Part shown: positions 1 through 7,984 of the stretch, piece by piece
How positions within the stretch are numbered: the stretch's first letter is position 1
How the letters are laid out: each line of letters opens with the position of its first letter
Assembly: GCA_026391675.1 (NCBI GenBank)
Contig: JAPLDQ010000035.1
Coordinates: 62,001 to 126,000 of the forward strand
Direction: 5' to 3'
Source: Bacteroidota bacterium
Lineage (GTDB): Bacteria > Bacteroidota > Bacteroidia > Bacteroidales > JACABE01
DNA length: 64,000 nt
Made by a program: the position numbers and the translations under genes
The notes under the pieces: generated by a model
Seen by the model: the letters and a program-made list of their open reading frames with translations, nothing else
Told to the model about the DNA's origin: nothing
The model's database searches: none

Positions 1-887
1 ATGGATAATGCAGTGCCACCGGCACCAGCCTGAAATGAGAAACCATCCTTGATAATTCCTGCTTCATCGCAGAATTGAGCTGTCCATTCAGCCAATAACA
101 AACGGTCAGGACTTTTAGTAATTTCAGTGGTTCCGGAAACAATTTTTTCAGGAATGCCGATTTTTTCCAATTGAACGACATAATCAACATAATTTCCCTG
201 AATCTGCCATGGAATACAGGGAAACGGAATTAAATTATCAGTTACAATAATAACTTTATCGGCATATTGGGAATCACCCAGTGCAAAGCCCAGTAATCCG
301 CATGCGGCAGGACCTCTGTCACCGGTTGCATTTCCGAATGGGTCAGCAGTTGGCGCTGCAATTACAGCAATATCAATATGTACTTCGCCATCCTGAATAG
401 CCTGATAACGGCCACCATGAGAACGTAGCACGCCAATACCGGCCATTTTGCCTTCGGTAGTAAATCTGCCCAAAGCACCGTTCATACTTCCCTCGATATG
501 ATGAATAGTACCATCTTCAAGGTATTTTATTAAGGTTGAATGGCATTCGAAGGATGCAGATGGGAACCAAACAAGGTTTTTAATACCCATTTCCTTAGCA
601 ATGTCAAAAATCTGGTCAGCTACTAAATCTCCATTTCTGAAATGATGGTGGGTTGAAATTGTCATTCCATCCTTCAATCCTGATTTTATCAACGCTTCTT
701 TTAAGTTTGGAATCAGTTTATTGCCATCAGCAGGAAAATCAGCACTGCTGACAATAGGTGTTGCATATTTTCTTCCACTGGGACGGTGTTTTCCAATTCC
801 CATATAAGGATAAACCTTTTGACCATTCACTTCTCCAGGAACAATGCGCCCTAAAGCATTTTTTTGTAGTTTATCATATTTTTTCAT
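1..887 (-). CDS. citF: Citrate lyase alpha subunit (CitF), 3' part outside window
   Basis: The reading frame opens with ATG at 887 and runs off the left edge, so about 295 residues are visible. Citrate lyase alpha transfers acetyl-ACP to citrate, making citryl-ACP and acetate. Segments match the family: an early GLKDGMTISTHHHFRNGDL block, a SHGGR motif, the stretch IDIAVIAAPTADPFGNATG and GPAACG before GFALGDS. The last visible residues, GFSFQAGAGGTALS, match the GFSMQTGTGG block of CitF. The start overlaps the stop of the upstream citDE gene by four bases (ATGA), which suggests translational coupling. CitC, CitX and CitG, needed to build the prosthetic group, are not in this window. The family assignment is firm; the C-terminus cannot be judged. 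Confidence 0.93.
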   Translation of the reverse strand, partial: MKKYDKLQKNALGRIVPGEVNGQKVYPYMGIGKHRPSGRKYATPIVSSADFPADGNKLIPNLKEALIKSGLKDGMTISTHHHFRNGDLVADQIFDIAKEMGIKNLVWFPSASFECHSTLIKYLEDGTIHHIEGSMNGALGRFTTEGKMAGIGVLRSHGGRYQAIQDGEVHIDIAVIAAPTADPFGNATGDRGPAACGLLGFALGDSQYADKVIIVTDNLIPFPCIPWQIQGNYVDYVVQLEKIGIPEKIVSGTTEITKSPDRLLLAEWTAQFCDEAGIIKDGFSFQAGAGGTALS

Positions 888-2107
888 GCTTCCATCCTCC
901 AGTCTTTAGCTAATTTTCCCATATTTATTGCAAGATCTATTGTTTTAATTGCTCTTTTCACTACAGGAGGGTCAATCATCTTTGTTCCTAATGAAACAAC
1001 ACCCAATCCCTTAGCAGTGGCATCATCAAAAGCCAGTACAATTTTCTTTGCTTTTTCTATTTCAGCAATATCCGGTGAAAAATATTCGTGTATCACTTTT
1101 ATTTGACGTGGATGAATACAGCCCATACCGTCAAAACCCAGTACTTTTGATTTTAATACATTTTCTTTTAAAGCATCCATATCAGCTATATCCGAAAAAA
1201 CTGAGTCGATTGGCTGAATTCCTGCAGCTCGACAGGCATTTACCACTACCGAACGGGCAAAGAATGATTCTGTTGCTTCGTTGGTACGTCTGCAGCCTAA
1301 ATCAGCAGTATAATCTTCCAGTCCGATTGCCATTGATACGATATTTGAAGCTGATAAAGCTATCTGGTAAGCATTCATAACGCCTTTGGCACTTTCAATA
1401 ATTGGCATCAGCCAGATTTCATTGCTGATGTTGTGCAATTTCTTCAGTTCGTTGATACGATTGTTTAAAACCAGAATCTGTCCGGTTTCTTCACATTTAG
1501 GGACTAAAATTAAATTCACATTATGGGGAACAATATAATCAAGGTCTTCAATTCCTTTAGGAATCTGATTTATGCGGACCATGCGTTCAGCTCCGTAAAA
1601 ATCAATAGCTCTAAGGGCATTTCTTACCAGAAATCTTGCTTCAAATTTTTTATCAACAGCCACAGCATCTTCTAAATCCAGTATAATTCCATTTGGTTGA
1701 TGAATTCCAGCATTTAACATTAAACTTGGTGAATTACCGGGTAAATAAAGTCTGGAAAATCTGTTTCTTTCTTTAGTTGTTGTGTAATTATTAGCTGCAA
1801 GCATGGCAGGTAAATAAGATTTATCTGAATTTACAAGCATTTTTATTGCAGCTTCTATACGGGCAGCCAGTACGCTTTCGATAGCACCTGTATCTTCAAT
1901 TAATAGTTTAGCATTTTTTATTTCAAAAAATTGCAAAATATGCAAAGCCAGACTTCTGTTAGCATTACCATAAAAAACATTTACTTTGCTCTGAATTTCA
2001 ATTTCCAAACCGCCCGATTTTGTAATTTCCAGACTTACAAAGCAATCTGAACGAATTCCTTTACCTTTATTCCCGGATAAGGCTATATTTTCGCTGCTAA
2101 ATTCCAT
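884..2107 (-). CDS. Fused citrate lyase acyl carrier protein and beta subunit (CitD-CitE)
   Basis: 407 residues from ATG at 2107; an upstream in-frame TTG at 2134 would add nine residues but lies over the likely -7 promoter element. Residues 1-90 look like the citrate lyase acyl carrier protein: GIRSDCFVSLEI around Ser20 corresponds to the serine carrying the phosphoribosyl-dephospho-CoA arm, followed by the VFYGNANRSLALHIL and EDTGAIESVLAARIEAA blocks. Residues 115-400 are a CitE/HpcH aldolase with LPGNSPSLMLNAG, DLEDAV, VRINQIPKG, MPIIESAKG (metal-binding Glu) and GLEDYTADLG. CitE splits citryl-ACP into oxaloacetate and acetyl-ACP. In enterobacteria these are separate genes; here the carrier is tethered to the lyase. 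It precedes citF with a 4-base overlap. Confidence 0.88.
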   Translation of the reverse strand: MEFSSENIALSGNKGKGIRSDCFVSLEITKSGGLEIEIQSKVNVFYGNANRSLALHILQFFEIKNAKLLIEDTGAIESVLAARIEAAIKMLVNSDKSYLPAMLAANNYTTTKERNRFSRLYLPGNSPSLMLNAGIHQPNGIILDLEDAVAVDKKFEARFLVRNALRAIDFYGAERMVRINQIPKGIEDLDYIVPHNVNLILVPKCEETGQILVLNNRINELKKLHNISNEIWLMPIIESAKGVMNAYQIALSASNIVSMAIGLEDYTADLGCRRTNEATESFFARSVVVNACRAAGIQPIDSVFSDIADMDALKENVLKSKVLGFDGMGCIHPRQIKVIHEYFSPDIAEIEKAKKIVLAFDDATAKGLGVVSLGTKMIDPPVVKRAIKTIDLAINMGKLAKDWRMEA

Positions 2108-2131
2108 AAAACAGATATTTATATTATATGC

Positions 2132-2139
2132 CAAAATTA
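2132..2139 (-). promoter_or_regulatory. Bacteroidota -7 promoter element for citDE-citF
   Basis: Minus strand reads TAATTTTG, a match to TAnnTTTG, 24 bases upstream of the citDE ATG. No clear -33 TTTG is visible. Confidence 0.5.
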
Positions 2140-2181
2140 ATTTTTTTATGGCAATCTAAAGTGGTAATTCAAAAAAAAACA

Positions 2182-2219
2182 AAAAAAAAGAGAGGTAATG
2201 GTTTACCTCTCTCTTTTTT
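2182..2219. terminator. Bidirectional rho-independent terminator
   Basis: Inverted repeat GAGAGGTAA / TTACCTCTC with a short loop, flanked by an A-run on the left and a T-run on the right, so it can end transcription from either side. On the minus strand it lies just downstream of the 53-residue lipoprotein gene. Confidence 0.85.
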
Positions 2220-2234
2220 ATCTGGTTAACAGAA

Positions 2235-2396
2235 TTATTTTACAGGAGCAGCAGCTGTATCAGCAACATGAGCTGTTGTATCAACAGCAGGAGTAGCTAA
2301 TGAATCTGTTTTTTTTGCTTCATCTTTTGCGCCTGAACCACAAGCAGAAATTGCTAAAATCCCTGCAACAAATAATAATCCGAATAATTTTTTCAT
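2235..2396 (-). CDS. Small lipoprotein, 53 residues, unknown function
   Basis: ATG at 2396 opens a 53-residue frame: a signal sequence MKKLFGLLFVAGILAISAC with lipobox A-I-S-A-C (Cys19), then a short tail rich in Asp, Ala and Thr (DEAKKTDSLATPAVDTT...). It has its own -7 element (TAGTTTTG at 2435-2442) and is closed by the terminator at 2182-2219, so it looks like a single-gene unit. The tail contains a DSLA motif that also recurs in the neighbouring 91-residue lipoprotein, so the two may be distant paralogues. Such tiny lipoproteins are common in Bacteroidota and have no assigned role. The coding call rests on the lipobox, promoter and terminator rather than on homology. Confidence 0.75.
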   Translation of the reverse strand: MKKLFGLLFVAGILAISACGSGAKDEAKKTDSLATPAVDTTAHVADTAAAPVK

Positions 2397-2434
2397 TTTA
2401 ATAATATTAAGTTATTGATTAATTAATTAACGAG

Positions 2435-2442
2435 CAAAACTA
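2435..2442 (-). promoter_or_regulatory. -7 promoter element for the 53-residue lipoprotein
   Basis: Minus strand reads TAGTTTTG, fitting TAnnTTTG, 38 bases upstream of the ATG at 2396. Confidence 0.5.
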
Positions 2443-2457
2443 CAAATAAAATGAATA

Positions 2458-2507
2458 TAAATAACAAAAAAGGGAAAATAGAAATATTTTCCCTTTTTTG
2501 TTATTTA
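2458..2507. terminator. Perfect 23-bp stem with GAAA loop, terminator-like
   Basis: Arms at 2458-2480 and 2485-2507 are perfectly complementary and enclose a GAAA tetraloop (plus strand). The core AAAAAAGGGAAAA / TTTTCCCTTTTTT gives a T-run in both directions. It sits immediately downstream of the 91-residue lipoprotein gene and most likely ends its transcript. Confidence 0.8.
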
Positions 2508-2518
2508 CTAAAAAAGAA

Positions 2519-2794
2519 TTATTTTGCTTTTTTAGCACCTTTTTTAGCTGGTTTAGCAGCAGTTGCAGTAGCAGCAGCAATTGAATCTTCAATTCTTTTT
2601 GCTTCAACTTTTGCTAATGAATCTTTTACAACTTGTTCAGCAGCAGCTAATGAATCATTAACTCTTTGTTGATCAACTTGTGCTAAAGAATCTTGGATTT
2701 TTTTCTCAGCTGCAGCTTTTTCTTCTGCGCTTGGTCCGCAAGCTACGAATGCTAACATTCCAGCAACTGCGATTACAGATAATACTTTTTTCAT
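2519..2794 (-). CDS. Small lipoprotein with DSLA repeats, unknown function
   Basis: 91 residues. The signal sequence MKKVLSVIAVAGMLAFVAC ends in a lipobox (Cys19). The mature part is strongly charged and helical, with a repeated unit (KIQDSLAQVDQ, RVNDSLAAAEQ, VVKDSLAKVEA, RIEDSIAAATA) spaced about 13-14 residues, which suggests a short coiled coil, and ends in a Lys/Ala-rich tail (KPAKKGAKKAK). A basic tail of this kind could contact nucleic acid, peptidoglycan or another acidic surface, but this is speculation. It has a -7 element at 2823-2830 and a strong terminator downstream, so it is probably monocistronic and well expressed. No known family was recognised. Confidence 0.82.
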   Translation of the reverse strand: MKKVLSVIAVAGMLAFVACGPSAEEKAAAEKKIQDSLAQVDQQRVNDSLAAAEQVVKDSLAKVEAKRIEDSIAAATATAAKPAKKGAKKAK

Positions 2795-2822
2795 TTGTCT
2801 TTACTATTATTAAAATTTGATG

Positions 2823-2830
2823 CAAAAGTA
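2823..2830 (-). promoter_or_regulatory. -7 promoter element for the 91-residue lipoprotein
   Basis: Minus strand reads TACTTTTG (TAnnTTTG), 28 bases upstream of the ATG at 2794. Confidence 0.55.
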
Positions 2831-2973
2831 AATAAATTTTTTAAAATAAAAACTTTTTTTTCTTTTTTTTTAAACAGTTCGCTGTTGATAAACATCATTA
2901 ACTGACTGTAAGTATTGATAATACAATAAAAATTAGCATTCTGAAAAATGACAATTAATTGAACTGTATTTTG

Positions 2974-2981
2974 TATTTTTG
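2974..2981 (+). promoter_or_regulatory. -7 promoter element ending 6 bases before the ATG
   Basis: TATTTTTG fits TAnnTTTG. The ATG of the LTA synthase-like gene is at 2988, so a start site 6-7 bases downstream of the element would fall on or beside the initiation codon, giving a leaderless or nearly leaderless mRNA. Confidence 0.5.
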
Positions 2982-2987
2982 CATTCT

Positions 2988-4928
2988 ATGAGCAAATACT
3001 TCCAATTTTTTTTAAGAAAAAAATGCTTAAATGCATATTTGGCTGTATCCTTACATCTATTAATTGTATTATTCCTGTTTACGCTGACGAGATTAGTTTT
3101 TTATTTTGCTAATCTCAAATATTTCAGTGGAATAGAATTTCATGGAATATTTATGATTTTTATCGGAGGTATACGCTTTGATTTATCCGGAATATTTATG
3201 CTAAATGCTGTTTACATTTTACTTCAATTAATTCCATTAAATATCCGGTTTAAAAACTGGTATCAAAAAACAGTATTAATGCTATTTTATATAACTAATA
3301 GTTTAGCATTATTTACAAATTTTGCGGATAGTATATATTTCAGGTTTACAGCAAAGCGATTAACCGGTGATATATTTAATTTTTTAAGTGTTGGCGGTGA
3401 CTTTGGCAAATTATTACCTCAATTTATTGTCGATTATTGGTATATCGCATTATTATTGATAATTTTCGTTGTTATCTTTATTAAAGTAATCAGTAATATA
3501 AAGTTAAAAGAAACAAAAATTGGTAGTTTTAAAATATTCTTTAAACAATTAACCCTGTTTGTAATTTCATTATTTATTACAATTGTTGGAATAAGGGGTG
3601 GTTTTCAACTTAAACCTATAGATATAATAAATGCCAGCAACTATGCCGAAAACAAAAATCTGCCTTTAGTATTAAATTCACCCTTCACTATATTTAAAAC
3701 GATTGGATTGCCTGTATTAAACAATAAAGTTTACATATCAGACAGCAGCAAGCTTAATGATATCTACATACCCCTACAGTTACCTCATGAAAATAAAGCA
3801 TCATTCAGAAAACTTAATGTAGTAATCATAATTCTAGAAAGTTTTTCTCAGGAACATATTGGTGCTTTAAATCATATTAAGGGCTATACAGGTTTTACAC
3901 CTTTTTTGGATTCTTTAATGCATAAAGGAGCTTATATCAAAGGTTTCGCTAACGGAAAACGTTCTATCGAAGGCATTCCTGCTATATTAGCCGGAATTCC
4001 AACCCTGATGAATGAATCATACATTACGTCGTTGTACGCCGGTAATAAAATAAACAGTCTGGCCAGTTTGCTGAAAACCAAAGGATACAATACTTCATTT
4101 TATCATGGCGGGAGTAATGGAACCATGGGTTTTGAATCATTTACTAAAATAGCAGGTTTCGGCACTTATTATGGCCGCAGCCAGTATAACAATGAAACGG
4201 ATTATGACGGCAAATGGGGAATATGGGATGAGCCTTTTCTGCAAAACTATGCAAAGCAGTTAAATCTGACAACTCAGCCATTTCTTTCAGCTGTTTTTAC
4301 ACTATCTTCACATCATCCGTATAAAGTACCCGATAAATATAAAGGAAAGTTCAGAAAAGGAAAGCTCGATATACAGGAAAGCATCATGTATGCTGATTAT
4401 TCATTGCAAAAATTCTTTGAAACCGCAAGCAAAATGCCCTGGTACGACAGTACTTTATTTGTAATTACTGCTGACCATACTTCAGAAGCTGACCTGGAAT
4501 ATTATAAAAACAATATTGGTATGTATGCAATTCCTATTTTATTTTATTTACCCAACGGAAGTTTAAATATTAATCACCAGCAGATTGGCCAGCAGATAGA
4601 TATTATGCCATCGATACTCGATTTTCTGAACTTTGATAAACCTTATTTCGCTTTTGGCACTTCCGTTTTTGATACTTCAAAACCACATTTTAACATAAGC
4701 TATCTTAATGAAGAATATCAGTTGATAAAAGACAATTATGCGTTGAAATTTGATGGAGAAAAATTTGTAAGTCTTTACCAGATTTCACAGGATTCATTAT
4801 TACAACACAACCTTATAAATACTGAAGTTAAAGAAAAAAAAGAAATGGAAGTATTTTTGAAAGCACTGATACAACAGTACAATAATAGTCTGATTAATAA
4901 TAAGATGCTGTTTGAAGGCAGAAATTAG
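2988..4928 (+). CDS. LTA synthase/MdoB-like phosphoglycerol transferase family protein
   Basis: 646 residues from ATG at 2988 (an in-frame TTG at 2979 lies inside the promoter element). The N-terminal ~250 residues hold about five membrane spans. The rest is an alkaline-phosphatase/sulfatase-type domain facing the periplasm. It begins at NVVIIILESFSQEH (metal-ligand Glu), carries the nucleophile region FANGKRSIEGIPAIL (Ser or neighbouring residue in place of the LtaS Thr) and has the metal-binding pair in ITADHTSE. Family members move phosphoglycerol or phosphoethanolamine groups from phospholipids to glycans or lipids. Bacteroidota do not make classical LTA, so the substrate is unknown; the lipid kinase that follows 27 bases later would fit recycling of the diacylglycerol released. 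Confidence 0.9.
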   Translation: MSKYFQFFLRKKCLNAYLAVSLHLLIVLFLFTLTRLVFYFANLKYFSGIEFHGIFMIFIGGIRFDLSGIFMLNAVYILLQLIPLNIRFKNWYQKTVLMLFYITNSLALFTNFADSIYFRFTAKRLTGDIFNFLSVGGDFGKLLPQFIVDYWYIALLLIIFVVIFIKVISNIKLKETKIGSFKIFFKQLTLFVISLFITIVGIRGGFQLKPIDIINASNYAENKNLPLVLNSPFTIFKTIGLPVLNNKVYISDSSKLNDIYIPLQLPHENKASFRKLNVVIIILESFSQEHIGALNHIKGYTGFTPFLDSLMHKGAYIKGFANGKRSIEGIPAILAGIPTLMNESYITSLYAGNKINSLASLLKTKGYNTSFYHGGSNGTMGFESFTKIAGFGTYYGRSQYNNETDYDGKWGIWDEPFLQNYAKQLNLTTQPFLSAVFTLSSHHPYKVPDKYKGKFRKGKLDIQESIMYADYSLQKFFETASKMPWYDSTLFVITADHTSEADLEYYKNNIGMYAIPILFYLPNGSLNINHQQIGQQIDIMPSILDFLNFDKPYFAFGTSVFDTSKPHFNISYLNEEYQLIKDNYALKFDGEKFVSLYQISQDSLLQHNLINTEVKEKKEMEVFLKALIQQYNNSLINNKMLFEGRN

Positions 4929-4955
4929 AATTAAAAATTAAAAAATATAAAAAGC

Positions 4956-5834
4956 TTGGAAAAGCAAAAGATTGTTTTTATCATTAACCCGATATCGGGT
5001 ATAGTCAAAAAAGAAAATATTGGCAATCAGATTATTATGTATCTTGATAAGGAGAAATATAATTATCAGATTGCCTATACCGAATTTGCCAAACATGCTA
5101 TTGAACTTTCAAAACAGCATGTTGAAAATGGAGCAGATATTATTGTTGCCGTAGGAGGCGACGGCTCTATAAATGAAGTGGTAAACGGGCTCAAAGGAAG
5201 CAAGGTGAAATTAGGAATTATTCCATTAGGTTCAGGCAATGGTCTGGCAAGATTTCTGAAAATTCCTTTTCAGATAAAAGAGGCGATAGAAGTGATTAAT
5301 AAAGCAAATACAATTGCCATTGACACAGTAAATGTTAATGAAATCGTTTTTGTGAGCATTGCCGGTATAGGTTTTGATGCGTTGGTAGCCAAACGTTTTG
5401 CGAAATACCATAAGAGAGGTTTCTGGTCTTATCTTACTATTGCCACCAAAGAATACAGGATGTACCGTCCCCGTAAATATGAACTTACCATCAATGGAGA
5501 AATAATTACCCGTCGTGCTTTGATGGTAGTTTTTGCCAATTCCGACCAGTTTGGCTATAATACATCTATTGCCCCACATGCCAGTATTGAAGACGGCTTG
5601 GTTGATGTTTGCATCGTTAAAAAAATTCCGGTTTATAAAATGTTTTTCTTTGTACAGCTGCTGTTTTTAAAACAGCTTTATAAGACCAAATACCTTGAAA
5701 TCATTAAAACGGATGAAGTTTTTATTACAAGAAAAAGAAACAAAGTGGTAAATATTGACGGTGACCCTGTTAAGATTGCAAAAGATCTTCATATTAAAGT
5801 AAATCATTTAGCGTTAAACGTAATCATTCCTTAA
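4956..5834 (+). CDS. Diacylglycerol kinase family lipid kinase (YegS/DagK-like)
   Basis: 292 residues. It has the family hallmarks: FIINPISG near the N-terminus, VGGDGSINEVVNG (nucleotide binding) around residue 65 and LGIIPLGSGNGLARFL. The C-terminal half is a beta-sandwich ending in a NIDGDPV motif. The only start that keeps the conserved IVFIINPISG intact is TTG at 4956, because the frame is closed upstream and no ATG is available, so a TTG start is proposed. It follows the phosphoglycerol-transferase-like gene by 27 bases and the next gene starts 3 bases after its stop, so the three form one transcription unit. Likely role: phosphorylation of diacylglycerol or a related lipid at the inner membrane. 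Confidence 0.9.
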   Translation: MEKQKIVFIINPISGIVKKENIGNQIIMYLDKEKYNYQIAYTEFAKHAIELSKQHVENGADIIVAVGGDGSINEVVNGLKGSKVKLGIIPLGSGNGLARFLKIPFQIKEAIEVINKANTIAIDTVNVNEIVFVSIAGIGFDALVAKRFAKYHKRGFWSYLTIATKEYRMYRPRKYELTINGEIITRRALMVVFANSDQFGYNTSIAPHASIEDGLVDVCIVKKIPVYKMFFFVQLLFLKQLYKTKYLEIIKTDEVFITRKRNKVVNIDGDPVKIAKDLHIKVNHLALNVIIP

Positions 5835-5837
5835 GTT

Positions 5838-6173
5838 ATGGCAAAAAAAGACAAACCAATTGGCATAGTTTATTCTACCAACCCCGATTTTCAATATCAG
5901 TTTGATGCTGAAGATGTTCAGGAAACTCTGCCACCACGACAGCAGAATTTAAAGATATTGCTGGATAAAAAGCAAAGAGGCGGTAAAAAAGTTACCTTAG
6001 TTACCGGCTTTACAGGAAGCGATGATGATTTATCTGACTTGGGCAAAATGCTCAAAACCAAATGCGGCGTAGGTGGTACGGCCAAAGACGGAGAAATACT
6101 GATACAGGGCGATTTCAGGGATAAAGTACTGGAAATCCTCCTGAAATTGGAATACAAGGCAAAGAAGATTTAA
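5838..6173 (+). CDS. eIF1/SUI1-like translation factor (YciH family)
   Basis: 111 residues. The C-terminal 70 residues form the SUI1 fold: [44 protein letters not shown] matches the conserved K-x-V-T-x-I-x-G-F and KxCGxGGTxKDGEIxIQGD core. The basic [20 protein letters not shown] segment precedes it. Bacterial YciH homologues bind the ribosome and affect initiation fidelity, but the physiological role in Bacteroidota is unclear. The gene starts 3 bases after the lipid kinase stop and converges on the DUF192 gene with a 4-base overlap of the two ends. Confidence 0.9.
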   Translation: MAKKDKPIGIVYSTNPDFQYQFDAEDVQETLPPRQQNLKILLDKKQRGGKKVTLVTGFTGSDDDLSDLGKMLKTKCGVGGTAKDGEILIQGDFRDKVLEILLKLEYKAKKI

Positions 6174-6664
6174 AAACTGACCTTATCCCCTGCTTTAATA
6201 GTATATTTATCACAAAAGCCGGCATTTACCTCAACTACATACATAGCATCCTTATTGGATGGCAATGATTCTTCAGATAAGGGAATAGCTGATTTCTGTA
6301 TGGAAACAATTTTTTTATCGGCTCCAACATAAATGATATCCAAAGAAATATAAGTATTCTTCATCCAGAAATTACGTGGTGCAGCATCATCAAACACAAA
6401 CAACATCCCCTGTAATTCTTCCATATTTCTGCGGTACATCAGCCCTTTTTCACGGGAAAATTCATCTTTGGCTATTTCAATGGCAATGCTTACTAAGAGC
6501 TTATTTTCAGCACTGATAAAATTTAAATCACCCTGTTTTTTAAATGCATTTTCCTGCTCTTGCTTTGGGGCAATAGTTTCTGCTGGTTTTTCCTTTGGCT
6601 TTTGATGGCAGGCAGTGAGGAGGATGATAGTGATGAGAAAGATGATGAGCGAAGGTTTTTTCAT
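6170..6664 (-). CDS. DUF192 lipoprotein
   Basis: 164 residues from ATG at 6664, chosen because [19 protein letters not shown] is a complete lipoprotein signal (Cys19). A longer in-frame extension to 6835 is open but reads through a dispersed palindromic repeat at 6757-6833 and would bury the signal peptide. The mature part carries DUF192: a [23 protein letters not shown] block, the [15 protein letters not shown] signature and an [19 protein letters not shown]-terminus. DUF192 proteins are small beta-barrels found in many secreted or lipid-anchored proteins; no reaction is established. It sits alone on the minus strand, tail to tail with the eIF1-like gene. Confidence 0.88.
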   Translation of the reverse strand: MKKPSLIIFLITIILLTACHQKPKEKPAETIAPKQEQENAFKKQGDLNFISAENKLLVSIAIEIAKDEFSREKGLMYRRNMEELQGMLFVFDDAAPRNFWMKNTYISLDIIYVGADKKIVSIQKSAIPLSEESLPSNKDAMYVVEVNAGFCDKYTIKAGDKVSF

Positions 6665-6756
6665 GGGTTTTGAGTTCATAAGGTTTATAAAGTTTGTAAA
6701 GTTATAAAGATTATAGATTATTTTGTGATAATACCAGCAAATTTCATTAAGAAAAA

Positions 6757-6833
6757 GAGATGCTTCACTTTCGTTCAGCATGACAATACGAACAGTTGTC
6801 CTTTTTTTGTCATGCTGACGAAGGAAGCATCTC
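6757..6833. repeat. Dispersed palindromic repeat, complete copy 1
   Basis: Imperfect inverted repeat with ends GAGATGCTTC and GAAGCATCTC; the inner arms include CAGCATGACAA and TTGTCATGCTG. Related copies lie at 35866-35945 and 43210-43236. Confidence 0.8.
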
Positions 6834-6859
6834 ATCAGATACCTTTAATTGTCATGCAC

Positions 6860-6886
6860 TTTATGTGATTTAAGTACTTTAAGTAC
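6860..6886. repeat. Three phased 9-base units
   Basis: TTTATGTGA, TTTAAGTAC, TTTAAGTAC in a row. The same 9-base theme, reverse complemented, occurs at 39902-39946. Confidence 0.6.
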
Positions 6887-6900
6887 TCACTTCTGGAAGT

Positions 6901-7236
6901 TTAGCATTCCCTGCTTTCCCATTCAGCTTTGAGTTTTTCTCTTTCTTCGGGGCTCAGTTTCATCCATTTATGATGCATATCATGCATTTCGCTATGGCAT
7001 TTATGATGCTTATGCATACCATTAAAGCCACCAAAGAGTATTTTGGCAAGTATCAGTATGCCCAGCGCTTGCCAGAAACTTACTATGCCAACGCCTGTAA
7101 CAGCATGCAAAACATTATTCCATAAATACATAACGATTGTACCAAATACAAAAATACCGGCTGCCACTGCCATTGGAATAAATACTATTTTCCAGCCACG
7201 GTGGGCTTTACCTCTTTCATTTCCACAACATTTCAT
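6901..7236 (-). CDS. Small membrane protein with His-rich metal-binding-like tail
   Basis: 111 residues from ATG at 7236, chosen because it follows the sigma-factor stop by 19 bases; the longer frame would overlap the sigma gene. Residues 15-38 and 46-68 are predicted membrane spans. The tail has HKHHKCHSEMHDMHHKWMKL, seven His plus Cys and Met, followed by an acidic/basic helix (SPEEREKLKAEWESREC). The N-terminus also has a CC pair (MKCCGNE). The SPEER-type helix recalls the metal-sensing Spy/CnrX-type proteins, but there is no clear homology. Co-transcription behind an ECF sigma gene makes a role as metal-responsive partner or sigma modulator plausible; no canonical anti-sigma zinc motif is seen. 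Confidence 0.8.
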   Translation of the reverse strand: MKCCGNERGKAHRGWKIVFIPMAVAAGIFVFGTIVMYLWNNVLHAVTGVGIVSFWQALGILILAKILFGGFNGMHKHHKCHSEMHDMHHKWMKLSPEEREKLKAEWESREC

Positions 7237-7255
7237 TTCTTTAAATTTTAAATTA

Positions 7256-7816
7256 TTAATCTTTATACAATTCTTCAAGCCTTTTGCGAAGGTGCACCAC
7301 TGCATAATGCTTGCGTGATATGATCGTTTTAATACTCTCACCGCTGCTGTCGGCTATTTCCTGCAGACTTATATCATCGAGCTCGTGCTTGACATATACT
7401 TCACGTTGTTTATCGGGCAATTCGGCAAGGGCAGCAAAAAATTTCTCCCTGAAATTCTCATTTTCCACAAGCAAATGAGGATTGATGTGGTCTGTGAGTA
7501 AATTATCAGGGTAATGCAGTTCTCCGTCCTCGTTCTCATAGATAAAATCTTCGAGCGCAAGAGTTTTCTGTTTTCTTTTTCTGTCCAAAATGGTATTCCG
7601 GCTTACCTTATACAACCAGGCACTGAGCTGTTCAATAGGTTCTGTGTCCATAACGCTCATCAGCTTATACCATACATCCTGTAATATATCTTCGGCATCC
7701 TCATTGCTGCTTACCCTCGAGCGGATAAACTTAAATAATGAGCTACCGTAATCTTTTACAGCGTATTGTATGCGTTGCTGAAACTGAGCCATCGGGATTG
7801 CTGTTAATTCGTCCAT
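7256..7816 (-). CDS. ECF sigma factor (sigma-70 family)
   Basis: 186 residues. Region 2 is at about 15-95, with the core DAEDILQDVWYKL and AWLYKVSRNTILDRKRKQK. Region 4 is at about 130-182, with LPDKQREVYVKHELDDISLQEIADSSGESIKTIISRKHYAVVHLRKRL, a helix-turn-helix. Length and spacing fit a minimal ECF factor without a C-terminal extension. A -7 element TAATTTTG lies at 7863-7870. It is followed 19 bases later by the His-rich membrane protein gene rather than by a recognisable FecR or zinc-finger anti-sigma. It therefore probably directs RNA polymerase to a small regulon in response to a signal sensed by that partner (inference). Confidence 0.93.
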   Translation of the reverse strand: MDELTAIPMAQFQQRIQYAVKDYGSSLFKFIRSRVSSNEDAEDILQDVWYKLMSVMDTEPIEQLSAWLYKVSRNTILDRKRKQKTLALEDFIYENEDGELHYPDNLLTDHINPHLLVENENFREKFFAALAELPDKQREVYVKHELDDISLQEIADSSGESIKTIISRKHYAVVHLRKRLEELYKD

Positions 7817-7862
7817 ATAATTAAGTAGACGAATGGTTGGTTAATTTACTTTAAATTTATTT

Positions 7863-7870
7863 CAAAATTA
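7863..7870 (-). promoter_or_regulatory. -7 promoter element for the ECF sigma gene
   Basis: Minus strand TAATTTTG, 46 bases upstream of the ATG at 7816. Confidence 0.4.
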
Positions 7871-7883
7871 GTGAAATAATTAA

Positions 7884-7915
7884 TTTGTTGATGTGCTGAT
7901 TCGATAATATGTTAA
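7884..7915. repeat. Phased 8-base degenerate array
   Basis: Four consecutive octamers TTTGTTGA, TGTGCTGA, TTCGATAA, TATGTTAA. Part of a family of short-period arrays in this window. Confidence 0.6.
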
Positions 7916-7984
7916 TTTTCAGCGTTTGAGCTTTTTATTGAGTAAAGTAAATAAAAATACCTGCCTCTCAGTATAACGATTAAA

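Noticed and set aside
2451-2672. Plus-strand frame opposite the 91-residue lipoprotein
   Set aside because: It is an antisense shadow of an Ala/Lys-rich gene and crosses the terminator hairpin.
6665-6835. Upstream extension of the DUF192 gene to 6835
   Set aside because: It reads through a palindromic repeat and would place the lipoprotein signal 57 residues inside the protein.
7037-7318. Plus-strand frame opposite the His-rich protein
   Set aside because: It overlaps two well-supported minus-strand genes and shows no family resemblance.
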